From NCBI GenBank assembly GCA_944320985.1, contig CALUJN010000051.1, forward strand, positions 1-60,346: 60,346 nucleotides of DNA, read 5' to 3'. The notes under the pieces are model-generated. The model was not told the DNA's origin and did no database searches. It saw only the letters and a program-made list of their open reading frames with translations. Positions 57,128-60,346 of this stretch are shown one piece after another. Numbering within the stretch: position 1 is the stretch's first letter; each line of letters begins with the position of its first letter. A program made the position numbers and the translations under genes. The DNA is from an uncultured Alistipes sp. Lineage in GTDB: Bacteria; Bacteroidota; Bacteroidia; Bacteroidales; Rikenellaceae.

Positions 57128-58909
57128 TTATTTCAACGAGGCCGCAACGATCTCCGACAAATCGCGCACTTCACCCCGTGTACCGCGGCCGATGGCCTTC
57201 TTGCAGAGCGGGCAGGCCGTCACGATCACCTCGGCGCCCGTAGCCTCCAGCTCCGCAGCCACCGAACGGGCGATCTGGACCTGCTGTCCGTCCGAAATCG
57301 CCGTATTGGCCACCGACGAGCCGCAGCACAAGGCATTTTCCCGCGTCGAGGCCGGTTCCAGCAACTCGCCCACCGCCTCGATCACCGCCCGCGGTTCGTC
57401 GTAGATGCCGCTGCCACGGCCCAGTTCGCAGGGATCATGATACGTAAAACGTGTCGTGCCGTGCTCCAGCGTCAGACGCCCGGCACGGATCAGCCGCAGG
57501 ATATACTCCGAATGGTGGAGCACCTCGATGCCCGGCAGGTCGTAATCCTCGCGGAAAACCTTCAGGCAGATCGGACACGAGGTCACAAGGGTCGTAATAC
57601 CGTGTTTGCGGAAGAGATCGGTGTTGTATTTCATCATCTTGCGGGCCGAATCGGTCTCCCCGGCCAGCTTCAGCGGTCGTCCGCAGCAGACGCCGCCATC
57701 GCGGTCGGCCCACCAGACCTCCTCACCCGCCGACTCGAAGATCGTCGTCATCGCCGCAAGGGTCCGCGGCGTGAGCAGCGTCATGCACCCGGCAAAGTAC
57801 CCCACCTTGCCCGCTCCCGACGAACGATCCAACCCTTTGAAATAGTCGTAACGCCGTTCATCGGGAACGTTGTGCATCCGGTCACGCGAATTGAGCCGCA
57901 GCGTGTTGAGGTCGATGTCAACGGGGCACTTTTCCGCACAGCGCCCGCACATGAGGCAGTTGTCGGCAACCTGCAGCCGCAGGTGGTTGTAGCGACGGTC
58001 CCGCAGGAAGTAAACCGACTGTACATCGTTGATTCCCAGCACGCTCTGCAGCTGACAGGGATCGATACAGATACCGCAGCGCGAGCAAGCCTCGACCTGG
58101 AAGTTGTCATACGAGGACTCCTTCTCGGAGGAACGGATTCCGTAGCGGCGCAGGAAGATGAGCGGGATCTCCGTAAAGATGTGCATGTAACGTGAGAAGG
58201 GCAGCGCCACGAAAAACACGCCGAGGCACGAAGAGTAGAACCACCAGGCCACGGATTCCAGCGTCAGCAGCGGCATGACTCCGATATGGGCCGCCATCCA
58301 GCCTCCGAGGCTGCCGGTAAGGAACCCGCCGCCACCGTAAATGGCACACGTGGTGCTCTCGGCAATCAGACGCGCCGGGAAGATAAACCACAGGGCCGAG
58401 AGCGCCACCCTATCTCCCGGAACATGCTTTGTCGTACGACGCAGCCCCATGGCGCGGGAGTAGAAGCGTTTGCCCCAGGCCAGCGCCACGCCCGAGAGGA
58501 CAAAAAGCAGCAGCGCATCCATCAGAAAATCGAACAGCGGCTTATGCTCGAGACTCGTGGCGAAGTATTTGAAGAAGACGTGCCCCTGGAGCGGCACATA
58601 GCGGAATCCGATATAGGCGACGGTCTCGATCCATCCCACGAGAATGAGCAGGAACCACCCGAAGGCCAGCGACATGTGCATGTATCCCAACAGGGGGTTG
58701 ACCCGGAAGATGCGCCGGTGAAGCAGCGACTCGCTGATGACCTCGCCCACGGCTTCGAACGTCCGGCGCGTGGGCAGGCCGCGCAGCAGCCGCATCTTGT
58801 CGCGGCGCGGAAGCAGCCAGAGCCAGCGTCCCCATTTCCATGCCAGGGTGAGGAACATCACCGCCGCGCCGAGAATGAACGGCAGACAGAAGGGTGCGTA
58901 GAATGTCAT
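57128..58909 (-). CDS. Hdr-like membrane iron-sulfur protein (HdrE/HdrD-type fusion)
   Basis: The 593-residue protein has an N-terminal membrane part of about five helices (to about residue 255) resembling NarI/HdrE-type subunits. Two [4Fe-4S] motifs follow: Cys275, 278, 281, 285 and Cys318, 321, 324, 328. Two CCG domains come next: Cys375, 408, 409, 445, 448 and Cys494, 528, 529, 566, 569. This is the HdrD (or DsrK-like) heterodisulfide-reductase layout fused to a membrane domain. It would exchange electrons between a thiol/disulfide-type site and quinone. The true substrate in this organism is unknown. It follows the HdrC-like gene by 2 nt. Confidence 0.82.
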   Translation of the reverse strand: MTFYAPFCLPFILGAAVMFLTLAWKWGRWLWLLPRRDKMRLLRGLPTRRTFEAVGEVISESLLHRRIFRVNPLLGYMHMSLAFGWFLLILVGWIETVAYIGFRYVPLQGHVFFKYFATSLEHKPLFDFLMDALLLFVLSGVALAWGKRFYSRAMGLRRTTKHVPGDRVALSALWFIFPARLIAESTTCAIYGGGGFLTGSLGGWMAAHIGVMPLLTLESVAWWFYSSCLGVFFVALPFSRYMHIFTEIPLIFLRRYGIRSSEKESSYDNFQVEACSRCGICIDPCQLQSVLGINDVQSVYFLRDRRYNHLRLQVADNCLMCGRCAEKCPVDIDLNTLRLNSRDRMHNVPDERRYDYFKGLDRSSGAGKVGYFAGCMTLLTPRTLAAMTTIFESAGEEVWWADRDGGVCCGRPLKLAGETDSARKMMKYNTDLFRKHGITTLVTSCPICLKVFREDYDLPGIEVLHHSEYILRLIRAGRLTLEHGTTRFTYHDPCELGRGSGIYDEPRAVIEAVGELLEPASTRENALCCGSSVANTAISDGQQVQIARSVAAELEATGAEVIVTACPLCKKAIGRGTRGEVRDLSEIVAASLK

Positions 58910-58911
58910 CG

Positions 58912-59247
58912 TCAGAAATCTCCCAGTTTACGTTTGATCAACATCACCACCCCGCGGGTATTGATTCCCCGGGGGCAGACCAGGCGGCACTTGCCGCACA
59001 GCATGCATTTGTTCATCTCCTCGTAAGCGCCCTGGTATTCGCCGCGGCGAACGAGCGTATGGACCTTGCGGAAGTTGAACGACGTAAGATTCCCCGCGGT
59101 ACAGATCGCCGTGCAGGCCCCGCAGCCGATGCAGGTCTGCAGTTCGGGCATCTCGCGAAGGATCTCGTCGCTCTTGCGCAGGTTGTTGCGGTCCAGGTCG
59201 ATGGCCCGGGGCTTCGAGATCGTATATCCGAAATTGATCGCCGCCAT
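58912..59247 (-). CDS. HdrC-like 4Fe-4S ferredoxin-type subunit
   Basis: The 111-residue protein starts MAAINFGYTISKPRAIDLDR. It has two four-Cys motifs: Cys39, 42, 45, 49 in TCIGCGACTAIC and Cys81, 84, 87, 91 in CMLCGKCRLVCPRG. This is the size and layout of HdrC-type electron-transfer subunits. It lies 2 nt after the flavoprotein gene and 2 nt before the membrane protein gene, so the three form one operon. It likely carries electrons from the FAD protein to the CCG-domain subunit. Confidence 0.85.
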   Translation of the reverse strand: MAAINFGYTISKPRAIDLDRNNLRKSDEILREMPELQTCIGCGACTAICTAGNLTSFNFRKVHTLVRRGEYQGAYEEMNKCMLCGKCRLVCPRGINTRGVVMLIKRKLGDF

Positions 59248-59249
59248 CG

Positions 59250-60257
59250 CTATGCCTCCACGTATCGCGCCACGGCATCGGCCGCCGCGGTCGCTTCGTT
59301 CAACGATTCGCCGATGGTCTTCGGGGCCGTAACGGTCCCGGCATAGAAGATGCCGTCGACATTGCTGGCGATATTCCCCAGGAAGAGGTTCCGGGGCATC
59401 ATGAAGCCGCTCTGGGCACGTTGCAATCCGGCACCGGCGGCCAGCGTCCCGTTGTCGTCGTTGGCCCGCATGCCGATGAGCAGGACGAGCATGTCGACGC
59501 TCATGCGCAGCGGACGTCCCGTCAGCGTATCCTCGGCCTTGATCTGCACCCGGCCGTCCATCGTGGGTCCGGCCTCCGAGATCCGCCCGCGCACGAAATG
59601 GATGTTGTATTTCTGCTGCGCCTCGCGGTAGAGCTCCTCGTATCCGGGTCCGAACATGCGGATATCCATGTAGAAGTTGAAGACGTCGGCCTCGGGGAAG
59701 AGCCGTTTCATCTCGATGGCCTGCTTGACGCCCGTCACGCAACAGACCTTCGAGCAATGCTGCTGGCAGACCTTCTCGTCACGCGACCCCACGCAATGCA
59801 GAAAGGCGATGCGGCGGGGAGCCGTACCGTCGGCCTTCGTGACGCGCCCTTCGTTGAACATGCGTTCAATGTCGGCCGACGTGTAGACGTTGTCGTAGAT
59901 GCCGTAACCGTACTCCTCCTTGATCGAGGCGTCGAAGAGCGTGGAACCCGTCGCAAGGACCACCGCCTCGCAAGTCAGCGAACGTCCGTCGGCCAGCTCC
60001 ACGCTGTGCGGCGTAAGTCCTGCAACCTCCGTGGAGGTCAGCACTTCGATACCGGATTCGTTGACCCGCCGGCGCAACTCCGTGAGCACCTCCTCGGCCG
60101 GAGTGAACGTGGGGAACAACACGTGCCAGCCCCTGAGTTTACCGCCCAGTTCGGGCTCCTTCTCGACGATCACGGGCTCAAAGCCCAGCTCTGCGAGGCG
60201 AAGGGCCGTCTGCATGCCCGCTACGCCGCCGCCAATGACGATGATGCGTTTCTTCAT
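59250..60257 (-). CDS. HdrA-like FAD protein
   Basis: The 335-residue flavoprotein has an N-terminal Rossmann FAD motif (IIVIGGGVAGMQTALRLAEL) and the HdrA/QmoA-type signature HCVGSRDEKVCQQHCSKVCC. It is much shorter than archaeal HdrA and lacks the extra ferredoxin domains. Its ATG shares a base with the stop of the upstream gene (TAATG). It probably passes electrons to the HdrC-like subunit. The electron donor may be in the gene cut by the window edge. Confidence 0.82.
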   Translation of the reverse strand: MKKRIIVIGGGVAGMQTALRLAELGFEPVIVEKEPELGGKLRGWHVLFPTFTPAEEVLTELRRRVNESGIEVLTSTEVAGLTPHSVELADGRSLTCEAVVLATGSTLFDASIKEEYGYGIYDNVYTSADIERMFNEGRVTKADGTAPRRIAFLHCVGSRDEKVCQQHCSKVCCVTGVKQAIEMKRLFPEADVFNFYMDIRMFGPGYEELYREAQQKYNIHFVRGRISEAGPTMDGRVQIKAEDTLTGRPLRMSVDMLVLLIGMRANDDNGTLAAGAGLQRAQSGFMMPRNLFLGNIASNVDGIFYAGTVTAPKTIGESLNEATAAADAVARYVEA

Positions 60258-60346
60258 TACTCTCTGATGTCGTATATCGTGTCCGTCGGGCAGCAGTTGA
60301 CCACCGCCGACGCGGGTTTGCCGATGTATTTGCCGTTGCGGCCCAG
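60257..60346 (-). CDS. C-terminal fragment of an upstream operon gene (cut by window edge)
   Basis: The last 29 codons of a gene read on the minus strand end in VVNCCPTDTIYDIRE and TAA, which overlaps the next ATG by one base. The Cys pair fits a redox protein. Too little is present to name it; its overlap with the HdrA-like gene shows it is part of the same operon. Confidence 0.6.
   Translation of the reverse strand: MGRNGKYIGKPASAVVNCCPTDTIYDIRE

Overview
This 60.3-kb, GC-rich window comes from a member of the Bacteroidales, most likely Alistipes or a close relative (Rikenellaceae). Evidence: Bacteroidetes-type promoters (TTTG, 19-21 bp, TAnnTTTG) recur without Shine-Dalgarno sites; there is a SusC/SusD locus run by a hybrid two-component sensor; lipoproteins of the Mfa/Fim (type V pilus) kind are present; and the V-type ATPase operon has the gene order typical of the phylum. 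The genus is inferred from composition and gene content. No rRNA, insertion sequence, CRISPR array or intact prophage was seen.

Layout. (1) 1-6010, minus strand: start of metK with a long leader that folds like a SAM-II riboswitch, then transketolase, clpX, clpP and trigger factor. (2) 6144-15114, plus strand: a glutamine-cyclotransferase-like lipoprotein overlapping metH, then metF, an M20 amidohydrolase and RNase R, closed by a terminator. (3) 15128-22724, minus strand: seven-gene V-type ATPase operon (E, DUF2764, A, B, D, I, K) with its own promoter and terminator. (4) 22812-31136: an operon of four large lipoproteins (one metzincin-like, one short Mfa2/FimB-like, two with C-terminal lectin-like domains), divergent from a Crp/Fnr-family regulator with a palindromic site between them. 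(5) 31156-41127: DUF4301 protein on the minus strand, then on the plus strand murB, tilS, holA, a class IV aminotransferase-like gene, a lone phage-type DUF6549-like gene, coaD, lpxD, a TlpA-like lipoprotein and ruvC. (6) tRNA-Arg(ACG). (7) 41409-56690, minus strand: a polysaccharide utilization locus (HTCS sensor, SusC, SusD, a surface lipoprotein and three glycoside hydrolases). (8) initiator tRNA-Met. (9) 57128 to the end, minus strand: an Hdr-like iron-sulfur/flavin redox operon cut by the window edge.

How parts fit. MetK, MetH and MetF form the methionine/SAM branch, and the SAM-II element would let SAM limit metK. The V-ATPase c-subunit keeps the residues that bind Na+ in the Enterococcus hirae enzyme. 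The PUL reads as sense, import and hydrolyse one glycan. The lipoprotein operon with its adjacent Crp/Fnr regulator is the best candidate for a poorly described system: a surface-adhesin set with a metzincin-like member and no visible shaft pilin.
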